DNA of 64,000 nt from Oscheius dolichura (lineage: Eukaryota > Nematoda > Chromadorea > Rhabditida > Rhabditidae). The stretch lies in the NCBI GenBank assembly GCA_932521035.1, contig CAKOAU010000007.1, positions 62,001 through 126,000 on the forward strand, given 5' to 3'. Positions 21,311-32,693 of the stretch are shown one piece after another. Position 1 is the stretch's first letter. Every line of letters starts with the position of its first letter. A program made the position numbers and the translations under genes. Below the pieces are notes generated by a model that had not been told where the DNA came from, ran no database searches, and saw only the letters and a list, made by a program, of their open reading frames with translations.

Positions 21311-22690
21311 CTTTGCCCAAAAGCCGTATGGATGGATTCACTTTGCCCAAAAGTCGTATGGATGGATTCACTTTGCCCAAAAGTCGCATGGATGGATTCA
21401 CTTTGCCCAAAAGTCGTATGGATGGATTCACTTTGCCCAAAAGTCGCATCGAGGGATTCACTTTGCCCAAAAGTCGCATCGAGGGATTCACTTTGCCCAA
21501 AAGTCGTATGGATGGATTCACTTTGCCCAAAAGTCGCATGGAGGGATTCACTTTGCCCAAAAGTCGCATCGAGGGATTCACTTTGCCCAAAAGTCGTATG
21601 GATGGATTCACTTTGCCCAAAAGTCGTATGGATGGATTCACTTTGCCCAAAAGTCGCATCGAGGGATTCACTTTGCCCAAAAGTCGTATGGATGGATTCA
21701 CTTTGCCCAAAAGTCGTATGGATGGATTCACTTTGCCCAAAAGTCGCATCGAGGGATTCACTTTGCCCAAAAGTCGTATGGATGGATTCACTTTGCCCAA
21801 AAGTCGTATGGATGGATTCACTTTGCCCAAAAGTCGCATCGAGGGATTCACTTTGCCCAAAAGTCGTATGGATGGATTCACTTTGCCCAAAAGTCGTATG
21901 GATGGATTCACTTTGCCCAAAAGTCGCATCGAGGGATTCACTTTGCCCAAAAGTCGTATGGATGGATTCACTTTGCCCAAAAGTCGTATGGATGGATTCA
22001 CTTTGCCCAAAAGTCGTATGGATGGATTCACTTTGCCCAAAAGTCGCATCGAGGGATTCACTTTGCCCAAAAGTCGTATGGATGGATTCACTTTGCCCAA
22101 AAGTCGTATGGATGGATTCACTTTGCCCAAAAGTCGCATGGAGGGATTCACTTTGCCCAAAAGTCGTATGGATGGATTCACTTTGCCCAAAAGTCGTATG
22201 GATGGATTCACTTTGCCCAAAAGTCGTATGGATGGATTCACTTTGCCCAAAAGTCGTATGGATGGATTCACTTTGCCCAAAAGTCGTATGGATGGATTCA
22301 CTTTGCCCAAAAGTCGTATGGATGGATTCACTTTGCCCAAAAGTCGTATGGATGGATTCACTTTGCCCAAAAGTCGTATGGATGGATTCACTTTGCCCAA
22401 AAGTCGTATGGATGGATTCACTTTGCCCAAAAGTCGTATGGATGGATTCACTTTGCCCAAAAGTCGTATGGATGGATTCACTTTGCCCAAAAGTCGTATG
22501 GATGGATTCACTTTGCCCAAAAGTCGCATGGAGGGATTCACTTTGCCCAAAAGTCGCATGGAGGGATTCACTTTGCCCAAAAGTCGCATGGAGGGATTCA
22601 CTTTGCCCAAAAGTCGCATGGAGGGATTCACTTTGCCCAAAAGTCGCATGGAGGGATTCACTTTGCCCAAAAGTCGCATGGAGGGATTCA

Positions 22691-22725
22691 CTAGGAGTTT
22701 TTTACGGAAGAGTTTGATGGACTCA
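22691..22725 (+). repeat. 35-bp B variant unit 15
   Basis: Counterpart of 20701, exactly 1,990 bp on. Preceded by six c units. Confidence 0.93.
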
Positions 22726-23265
22726 CTTTGCCCAAAAGCCGTATGGATGGATTCACTTTGCCCAAAAGTCGTATGGATGGATTCACTTTGCCCAAAAGTC
22801 GTATGGATGGATTCACTTTGCCCAAAAGTCGTATGGATGGATTCACTTTGCCCAAAAGTCGTATGGATGGATTCACTTTGCCCAAAAGTCGCATGGAGGG
22901 ATTCACTTTGTCCAAAAGTCGTATGGATGGATTCACTTTGCCCAAAAGTCGTATGGATGGATTCACTTTGCCCAAAAGTCGTATGGATGGATTCACTTTG
23001 CCCAAAAGTCGCATGGAGGGATTCACTTTGCCCAAAAGTCGTATGGATGGATTCACTTTGCCCAAAAGTCGTATGGATGGATTCACTTTGCCCAAAAGTC
23101 GTATGGATGGATTCACTTTGTCCAAAAGTCGCATGGAGGGATTCACTTTGCCCAAAAGTCGCATGGAGGGATTCACTTTGCCCAAAAGTCGCATGGAGGG
23201 ATTCACTTTGCCCAAAAGTCGCATGGAGGGATTCACTTTGCCCAAAAGTCGCATGGAGGGATTCA

Positions 23266-23300
23266 CTAGGAGTTTTTTACGGAAGAGTTTGATGGACTCA
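23266..23300 (+). repeat. 35-bp B variant unit 16
   Basis: Counterpart of 21276 (1,990 bp) and of 22691 (575 bp). Confidence 0.93.
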
Positions 23301-23960
23301 CTTTGCCCAAAAGCCGTATGGATGGATTCACTTTGCCCAAAAGTCGTATGGATGGATTCACTTTGCCCAAAAGTCGTATGGATGGATTCACTTTGCCCAA
23401 AAGTCGTATGGATGGATTCACTTTGCCCAAAAGTCGTATGGATGGATTCACTTTGCCCAAAAGTCGCATGGAGGGATTCACTTTGTCCAAAAGTCGTATG
23501 GATGGATTCACTTTGCCCAAAAGTCGTATGGATGGATTCACTTTGCCCAAAAGTCGTATGGATGGATTCACTTTGCCCAAAAGTCGCATGGAGGGATTCA
23601 CTTTGCCCAAAAGTCGTATGGATGGATTCACTTTGCCCAAAAGTCGTATGGATGGATTCACTTTGCCCAAAAGTCGTATGGATGGATTCACTTTGTCCAA
23701 AAGTCGTATGGATGGATTCACTTTGCCCAAAAGTCGTATGGATGGATTCACTTTGCCCAAAAGTCGTATGGATGGATTCACTTTGCCCAAAAGTCGTATG
23801 GATGGATTCACTTTGCCCAAAAGTCGTATGGATGGATTCACTTTGCCCAAAAGTCGTATGGATGGATTCACTTTGCCCAAAAGTCGTATGGATGGATTCA
23901 CTTTGCCCAAAAGTCGCATGGAGGGATTCACTTTGCCCAAAAGTCGCATGGAGGGATTCA

Positions 23961-23995
23961 CTAGGAGTTTTTTACGGAAGAGTTTGATGGACTCA
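23961..23995 (+). repeat. 35-bp B variant unit 17
   Basis: Follows a 22-unit block whose first 14 units copy 22726-23145. Preceded by only two c units. Confidence 0.93.
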
Positions 23996-24265
23996 CTTTG
24001 CCCAAAAGCCGTATGGATGGATTCACTTTGCCCAAAAGTCGTATGGATGGATTCACTTTGCCCAAAAGTCGTATGGATGGATTCACTTTGCCCAAAAGTC
24101 GCATGGAGGGATTCACTTTGCCCAAAAGTCGTATGGATGGATTCACTTTGCCCAAAAGTCGTATGGATGGATTCCCTTTGCCCAAAAGTCGTATGGATGG
24201 ATTCACTTTGCCCAAAAGTCGCATCGAGGGATTCACTTTGCCCAAAAGTCGCATGGAGGGATTCA

Positions 24266-24300
24266 CTAGGAGTTTTTTACGGAAGAGTTTGATGGACTCA
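24266..24300 (+). repeat. 35-bp B variant unit 18
   Basis: Last 35-bp unit. The seven and a half units after it are the most degenerate of the array: CTATGCCC at 24361, ATTCCCTTTG near 24477. Confidence 0.93.
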
Positions 24301-24527
24301 CTTTGCCCAAAAGCCGTATGGATGGATTCACTTTGCCCAAAAGTCGTATGGATGGATTCACTATGCCCAAAAGTCGTATGGATGGATTCACTTTGCCCAA
24401 AAGTCGCATGGAGGGATTCACTTTGCCCAAAAGTCGCATGGAGGGATTCACTTTGCCCAAAAGTCGTATGGATGGATTCCCTTTGCCCAAAAGTCGCATC
24501 GAGGGATTCACTTTGCCCAAAAGTCGC

Positions 24528-24533
24528 TTATAT
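24528..24533. other. Array B / array C junction
   Basis: The final B unit stops after AAGTCGC. The bases TTATAT lead into ATGGTAGACACG of the first C unit. No target duplication or transposon end is visible. Confidence 0.85.
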
Positions 24534-27500
24534 ATGGTAGACACGTTTTCTTCAACTTCCCCATGGTAGACACGTTTTCTTCAACTTCCCCATGGTAGAC
24601 ACGTTTTCTTCAACTTCCCCATGGTAGACACGTTTTCTTCAACTTCCCCATGGTAGACACGTTTTCTTCAACTTCCCCATGGTAGACACGTTTTGATCAA
24701 CTGCCCCATGGTAGACACGTTTTCTTCAACTTCCCCATGGTAGACACGTTTTGATCAACTTCCCCATGGTAGACACGTTTTGATCAACTTCCCCATGGTA
24801 GACACGTTTTGATCAACTTCCCCATGGTAGACACGTTTTCTTCAACTTCCCCATGGTAGACACGTTTTCTTCAACTTCCCCATGGTAGACACGTTTTGAT
24901 CAACTTCCCCATGGTAGACACGTTTTGATCAACTTCCCCATGGTAGACACGTTTTGATCAACTTCCCCATGGTAGACACGTTTTGATCAACTTCCCCATG
25001 GTAGACACGTTTTGATCAACTTCCCCATGGTAGACACGTTTTGATCAACTGCCCCATGGTAGACACGTTTTGATCAACTTCCCCATGGTAGACACGTTTT
25101 GATCAACTGCCCCATGGTAGACACGTTTTGATCAACTTCCCCATGGTAGACACGTTTTGATCAACTGCCCCATGGTAGACACGTTTTGATCAACTTCCCC
25201 ATGGTAGACACGTTTTGATCAACTTCCCCATGGTAGACACGTTTTGATCAACTTCCCCATGGTAGACACGTTTTGATCAACTGCCCCATGGTAGACACGT
25301 TTTGATCAACTTCCCCATGGTAGACACGTTTTCATCAACTGCCCCATGGTAGACACGTTTTCTTCAACTTCCCCATGGTAGACACGTTTTCTTCAACTTC
25401 CCCATGGTAGACACGTTTTGATCAACTTCCCCATGGTAGACACGTTTTGATCAACTTCCCCATGGTAGACACGTTTTGATCAACTTCCCCATGGTAGACA
25501 CGTTTTGATCAACTTCCCCATGGTAGACACGTTTTCTTCAACTTCCCCATGGTAGACACGTTTTCTTCAACTTCCCCATGGTAGACACGTTTTGATCAAC
25601 TTCCCCGTGGTAGACACGTTTTCTTCAACTTCCCCATGGTAGACACGTTTTCTTCAACTTCCCCATGGTAGACACGTTTTCTTCAACTTCCCCATGGTAG
25701 ACACGTTTTGATCAACTTCCCCATGGTAGACACGTTTTGATCAACTGCCCCATGGTAGACACGTTTTGATCAACTTCCCCATGGTAGACACGTTTTGATC
25801 AACTTCCCCTATGGTAGACACGTTTTGATCAACTTCCCCATGGTAGACACGTTTTGATCAACTTCCCCTATGGTAGACACGTTTTGATCAACTTCCCCAT
25901 GGTAGACACGTTTTGATCAACTTCCCCATGGTAGACACGTTTTGATCAACTTCCCCATGGTAGACACGTTTTCTTCAACTTCCCCATGGTAGACACGTTT
26001 TCTTCAACTTCCCCATGGTAGACACGTTTTCTTCAACTTCCCCATGGTAGACACGTTTTGATCAACTTGCCCTATGGTAGACACGTTTTCTTCAACTTCC
26101 CCATGGTAGACACGTTTTCTTCAACTTCCCCATGGTAGACACGTTTTGATCAACTTCCCCATGGTAGACACGTTTTCTTCAACTTCCCCATGGTAGACAC
26201 GTTTTCTTCAACTTCCCCATGGTAGACACGTTTTCTTCAACTTCCCCATGGTAGACACGTTTTGATCAACTTGCCCTATGGTAGACACGTTTTCTTCAAC
26301 TTCCCCATGGTAGACACGTTTTGATCAACTGCCCCATGGTAGACACGTTTTCTTCAACTTCCCCATGGTAGACACGTTTTGATCAACTTCCCCATGGTAG
26401 ACACGTTTTGATCAACTTCCCCTATGGTAGACACGTTTTGATCAACTTCCCCATGGTAGACACGTTTTGATCAACTTCCCCTATGGTAGACACGTTTTGA
26501 TCAACTTCCCCATGGTAGACACGTTTTCTTCAACTTCCCCATGGTAGACACGTTTTCTTCAACTTCCCCATGGTAGACACGTTTTCTTCAACTTCCCCAT
26601 GGTAGACACGTTTTGATCAACTTGCCCTATGGTAGACACGTTTTCTTCAACTTCCCCATGGTAGACACGTTTTCTTCAACTTCCCCATGGTAGACACGTT
26701 TTGATCAACTTCCCCGTGGTAGACACGTTTTCTTCAACTTCCCCATGGTAGACACGTTTTCTTCAACTTCCCCATGGTAGACACGTTTTCTTCAACTTCC
26801 CCATGGTAGACACGTTTTCTTCAACTTCCCCATGGTAGACACGTTTTGATCAACTTGCCCTATGGTAGACACGTTTTCTTCAACTTCCCCATGGTAGACA
26901 CGTTTTCTTCAACTTCCCCATGGTAGACACGTTTTCTTCAACTTCCCCATGGTAGACACGTTTTGATCAACTTCCCCATGGTAGACACGTTTTGATCAAC
27001 TTCCCCATGGTAGACACGTTTTGATCAACTTCCCCATGGTAGACACGTTTTGATCAACTTCCCCGTGGTAGACACGTTTTCTTCAACTTCCCCATGGTAG
27101 ACACGTTTTCTTCAACTTCCCCATGGTAGACACGTTTTCTTCAACTTCCCCATGGTAGACACGTTTTGATCAACTTCCCCATGGTAGACACGTTTTGATC
27201 AACTGCCCCATGGTAGACACGTTTTGATCAACTTCCCCATGGTAGACACGTTTTGATCAACTTCCCCTATGGTAGACACGTTTTGATCAACTTCCCCATG
27301 GTAGACACGTTTTGATCAACTTCCCCTATGGTAGACACGTTTTGATCAACTTCCCCATGGTAGACACGTTTTGATCAACTTCCCCATGGTAGACACGTTT
27401 TGATCAACTTCCCCATGGTAGACACGTTTTCTTCAACTTCCCCATGGTAGACACGTTTTCTTCAACTTCCCCATGGTAGACACGTTTTCTTCAACTTCCC

Positions 27501-30500
27501 CATGGTAGACACGTTTTGATCAACTTGCCCTATGGTAGACACGTTTTCTTCAACTTCCCCATGGTAGACACGTTTTCTTCAACTTCCCCATGGTAGACAC
27601 GTTTTGATCAACTTCCCCATGGTAGACACGTTTTCTTCAACTTCCCCATGGTAGACACGTTTTCTTCAACTTCCCCATGGTAGACACGTTTTCTTCAACT
27701 TCCCCATGGTAGACACGTTTTGATCAACTTGCCCTATGGTAGACACGTTTTCTTCAACTTCCCCATGGTAGACACGTTTTGATCAACTGCCCCATGGTAG
27801 ACACGTTTTCTTCAACTTCCCCATGGTAGACACGTTTTGATCAACTTCCCCATGGTAGACACGTTTTGATCAACTTCCCCTATGGTAGACACGTTTTGAT
27901 CAACTTCCCCATGGTAGACACGTTTTGATCAACTTCCCCTATGGTAGACACGTTTTGATCAACTTCCCCATGGTAGACACGTTTTCTTCAACTTCCCCAT
28001 GGTAGACACGTTTTCTTCAACTTCCCCATGGTAGACACGTTTTCTTCAACTTCCCCATGGTAGACACGTTTTGATCAACTTGCCCTATGGTAGACACGTT
28101 TTCTTCAACTTCCCCATGGTAGACACGTTTTCTTCAACTTCCCCATGGTAGACACGTTTTGATCAACTTCCCCGTGGTAGACACGTTTTCTTCAACTTCC
28201 CCATGGTAGACACGTTTTCTTCAACTTCCCCATGGTAGACACGTTTTCTTCAACTTCCCCATGGTAGACACGTTTTCTTCAACTTCCCCATGGTAGACAC
28301 GTTTTGATCAACTTGCCCTATGGTAGACACGTTTTCTTCAACTTCCCCATGGTAGACACGTTTTCTTCAACTTCCCCATGGTAGACACGTTTTCTTCAAC
28401 TTCCCCATGGTAGACACGTTTTGATCAACTGCCCCATGGTAGACACGTTTTCTTCAACTTCCCCATGGTAGACACGTTTTGATCAACTTCCCCATGGTAG
28501 ACACGTTTTGATCAACTTCCCCATGGTAGACACGTTTTGATCAACTTCCCCATGGTAGACACGTTTTCTTCAACTTCCCCATGGTAGACACGTTTTCTTC
28601 AACTTCCCCATGGTAGACACGTTTTGATCAACTGCCCCATGGTAGACACGTTTTCTTCAACTTCCCCATGGTAGACACGTTTTGATCAACTTCCCCATGG
28701 TAGACACGTTTTGATCAACTTCCCCATGGTAGACACGTTTTGATCAACTTCCCCATGGTAGACACGTTTTCTTCAACTTCCCCATGGTAGACACGTTTTC
28801 TTCAACTTCCCCATGGTAGACACGTTTTGATCAACTTCCCCATGGTAGACACGTTTTGATCAACTTCCCCATGGTAGACACGTTTTGATCAACTTCCCCA
28901 TGGTAGACACGTTTTGATCAACTTCCCTATGGTAGACACGTTTTCTTCAACTTCCCCATGGTAGACACGTTTTCTTCAACTTCCCCATGGTAGACACGTT
29001 TTGATCAACTTCCCCATGGTAGACACGTTTTGATCAACTTCCCCGTGGTAGACACGTTTTCTTCAACTTCCCCATGGTAGACACGTTTTCTTCAACTTCC
29101 CCATGGTAGACACGTTTTCTTCAACTTCCCCATGGTAGACACGTTTTGATCAACTTCCCCATGGTAGACACGTTTTCTTCAACTTCCCCATGGTAGACAC
29201 GTTTTCTTCAACTTCCCCATGGTAGACACGTTTTCTTCAACTTCCCCATGGTAGACACGTTTTGATCAACTTGCCCTATGGTAGACACGTTTTCTTCAAC
29301 TTCCCCATGGTAGACACGTTTTCTTCAACTTCCCCATGGTAGACACGTTTTGATCAACTTCCCCGTGGTAGACACGTTTTCTTCAACTTCCCCATGGTAG
29401 ACACGTTTTCTTCAACTTCCCCATGGTAGACACGTTTTCTTCAACTTCCCCATGGTAGACACGTTTTCTTCAACTTCCCCATGGTAGACACGTTTTGATC
29501 AACTTGCCCTATGGTAGACACGTTTTCTTCAACTTCCCCATGGTAGACACGTTTTCTTCAACTTCCCCATGGTAGACACGTTTTCTTCAACTTCCCCATG
29601 GTAGACACGTTTTGATCAACTGCCCCATGGTAGACACGTTTTCTTCAACTTCCCCATGGTAGACACGTTTTGATCAACTTCCCCATGGTAGACACGTTTT
29701 GATCAACTTCCCCATGGTAGACACGTTTTCTTCAACTTCCCCATGGTAGACACGTTTTCTTCAACTTCCCCATGGTAGACACGTTTTCTTCAACTTCCCC
29801 ATGGTAGACACGTTTTGATCAACTTCCCCATGGTAGACACGTTTTGATCAACTTCCCCATGGTAGACACGTTTTGATCAACTTCCCCATGGTAGACACGT
29901 TTTGATCAACTTCCCCATGGTAGACACGTTTTGATCAACTTCCCCATGGTAGACACGTTTTGATCAACTGCCCCATGGTAGACACGTTTTGATCAACTTC
30001 CCCATGGTAGACACGTTTTGATCAACTGCCCCATGGTAGACACGTTTTGATCAACTTCCCCATGGTAGACACGTTTTGATCAACTTCCCCATGGTAGACA
30101 CGTTTTCTTCAACTTCCCCATGGTAGACACGTTTTCTTCAACTTCCCCATGGTAGACACGTTTTGATCAACTTCCCCATGGTAGACACGTTTTCTTCAAC
30201 TTCCCCATGGTAGACACGTTTTCTTCAACTTCCCCATGGTAGACACGTTTTCTTCAACTTCCCCATGGTAGACACGTTTTGATCAACTTGCCCTATGGTA
30301 GACACGTTTTCTTCAACTTCCCCATGGTAGACACGTTTTCTTCAACTTCCCCATGGTAGACACGTTTTGATCAACTTCCCCGTGGTAGACACGTTTTCTT
30401 CAACTTCCCCATGGTAGACACGTTTTCTTCAACTTCCCCATGGTAGACACGTTTTCTTCAACTTCCCCATGGTAGACACGTTTTCTTCAACTTCCCCATG

Positions 30501-32677
30501 GTAGACACGTTTTGATCAACTTGCCCTATGGTAGACACGTTTTCTTCAACTTCCCCATGGTAGACACGTTTTCTTCAACTTCCCCATGGTAGACACGTTT
30601 TCTTCAACTTCCCCATGGTAGACACGTTTTGATCAACTGCCCCATGGTAGACACGTTTTCTTCAACTTCCCCATGGTAGACACGTTTTCTTCAACTTCCC
30701 CATGGTAGACACGTTTTGATCAACTTCCCCATGGTAGACACGTTTTCTTCAACTTCCCCATGGTAGACACGTTTTCTTCAACTTCCCCATGGTAGACACG
30801 TTTTCTTCAACTTCCCCATGGTAGACACGTTTTGATCAACTTCCCCATGGTAGACACGTTTTGATCAACTTCCCCATGGTAGACACGTTTTCTTCAACTT
30901 CCCCATGGTAGACACGTTTTGATCAACTTCCCCATGGTAGACACGTTTTGATCAACTTCCCCATGGTAGACACGTTTTGATCAACTGCCCCATGGTAGAC
31001 ACGTTTTGATCAACTTCCCCATGGTAGACACGTTTTGATCAACTGCCCCATGGTAGACACGTTTTGATCAACTTCCCCATGGTAGACACGTTTTGATCAA
31101 CTGCCCCATGGTAGACACGTTTTGATCAACTTCCCCATGGTAGACACGTTTTGATCAACTTCCCCATGGTAGACACGTTTTGATCAACTTCCCCATGGTA
31201 GACACGTTTTGATCAACTGCCCCATGGTAGACACGTTTTGATCAACTTCCCCATGGTAGACACGTTTTGATCAACTGCCCCATGGTAGACACGTTTTCTT
31301 CAACTTCCCCATGGTAGACACGTTTTCTTCAACTTCCCCATGGTAGACACGTTTTGATCAACTTCCCCATGGTAGACACGTTTTGATCAACTTCCCCATG
31401 GTAGACACGTTTTGATCAACTTCCCCATGGTAGACACGTTTTGATCAACTTCCCCATGGTAGACACGTTTTCTTCAACTTCCCCATGGTAGACACGTTTT
31501 CTTCAACTTCCCCATGGTAGACACGTTTTGATCAACTTCCCCGTGGTAGACACGTTTTCTTCAACTTCCCCATGGTAGACACGTTTTCTTCAACTTCCCC
31601 ATGGTAGACACGTTTTGATCAACTTCCCCATGGTAGACACGTTTTCTTCAACTTCCCCATGGTAGACACGTTTTCTTCAACTTCCCCATGGTAGACACGT
31701 TTTCTTCAACTTCCCCATGGTAGACACGTTTTCTTCAACTTCCCCATGGTAGACACGTTTTGATCAACTTCCCCATGGTAGACACGTTTTGATCAACTGC
31801 CCCATGGTAGACACGTTTTGATCAACTTCCCCATGGTAGACACGTTTTGATCAACTGCCCCATGGTAGACACGTTTTCTTCAACTTCCCCATGGTAGACA
31901 CGTTTTCTTCAACTTCCCCATGGTAGACACGTTTTGATCAACTTCCCCATGGTAGACACGTTTTGATCAACTTCCCCATGGTAGACACGTTTTGATCAAC
32001 TTCCCCATGGTAGACACGTTTTGATCAACTTCCCCATGGTAGACACGTTTTGATCAACTTCCCCATGGTAGACACGTTTTCTTCAACTTCCCCATGGTAG
32101 ACACGTTTTCTTCAACTTCCCCATGGTAGACACGTTTTCTTCAACTTCCCCATGGTAGACACGTTTTGATCAACTTCCCCATGGTAGACACGTTTTGATC
32201 AACTTCCCCTATGGTAGACACGTTTTGATCAACTGCCCCATGGTAGACACGATTTGATCAACTGCCCCATGGTAGACACGATTTGATCAACTGCCCCATG
32301 GTAGACACGTTTTGATCAACTTCCCCATGGTAGACACGTTTTCTTCAACTTCCCCATGGTAGACACGTTTTGATCAACTTCCCCATGGTAGACACGTTTT
32401 GATCAACTTCCCCATGGTAGACACGTTTTGATCAACTGCCCCATGGTAGACACGTTTTGATCAACTTCCCCATGGTAGACACGTTTTCTTCAACTTCCCC
32501 ATGGTAGACACGTTTTGATCAACTTCCCCTATGGTAGACACGTTTTGATCAACTTCCCCATGGCAGACACGTTTTGATCAACTTCCCCATGGTAGACACG
32601 TTTTCTTCAACTTCCCCATGGTAGACACGTTTTGATCAACTTGCCCTATGGTAGACACGTTTTGATCAACTTGCCCT
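24534..32677 (+). repeat. Array C domain I (no 16-bp truncated units)
   Basis: 8.1 kb with no GAAACGATCT unit, and the first five units are all CTTC type. A motif block recurs: a TTGCCCT unit, CCCCGTGG 87 bp on, a TTGCCCT unit 146 bp further (26629/26716/26862, 28087/28174/28320, 29278/29365/29511, 30295/30382/30528). Confidence 0.85.
25607..28430 (+). repeat. 1,458-bp tandem duplication in array C
   Basis: Marker units at 25607 (CCCCGTGG), 25811 and 25870 (CCCCT), 26074 and 26278 (TTGCCCT), 26424 (CCCCT), 26629, 26716 and 26862 each recur exactly 1,458 bp later, at 27065, 27269, 27328, 27532, 27736, 27882, 28087, 28174 and 28320. Order breaks at about 28430, where an AACTGCCCC unit replaces AACTTCCCC. 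Confidence 0.9.
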
Positions 32678-32693
32678 ATGGTAGAAACGATCT
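32678..32693 (+). repeat. First 16-bp truncated C unit
   Basis: ATGGTAGAAACGATCT: a C unit cut to 16 bp with CAC changed to AAC. In 24 of at least 25 occurrences the next unit carries GACATGTTTTGTTC, so the two travel as a 45-bp composite. The exception is at 44383. Confidence 0.88.

Larger units (their letters stand above)
19381..23360 (+). repeat. Exact 1,990-bp tandem duplication within array B
   Basis: Markers in 19381-21370 recur exactly 1,990 bp later in 21371-23360: d 19391/21381, b 19451/21441, 35-bp units 20701/22691 and 21276/23266, CTTTGTCC units 20921/22911 and 21131/23121. The correspondence fails on both sides (b versus a before 19391; d versus a after 21351/23341), which places the seam near 21370. 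Confidence 0.9.
2348..24527 (+). repeat. Satellite array B, 30-bp unit with 35-bp variants
   Basis: Roughly 720 copies of a 30-bp unit composed of CTTTGCCCAAAAGTC, a variable decamer (usually GTATGGATGG) and ATTCA, plus 18 copies of a 35-bp variant. Six recurrent variants are named a-f in the summary; consensus a dominates. All plus frames of the 30-bp unit and one minus frame are stop-free, so open frames reach about 2,800 codons. Each 35-bp unit shifts the frame by two and introduces stops, and nothing resembling a start context or gene neighbours is present, so I treat the array as non-coding satellite. Each unit holds one CpG. Variant order reveals multi-kilobase higher-order duplications. 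Confidence 0.97.
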
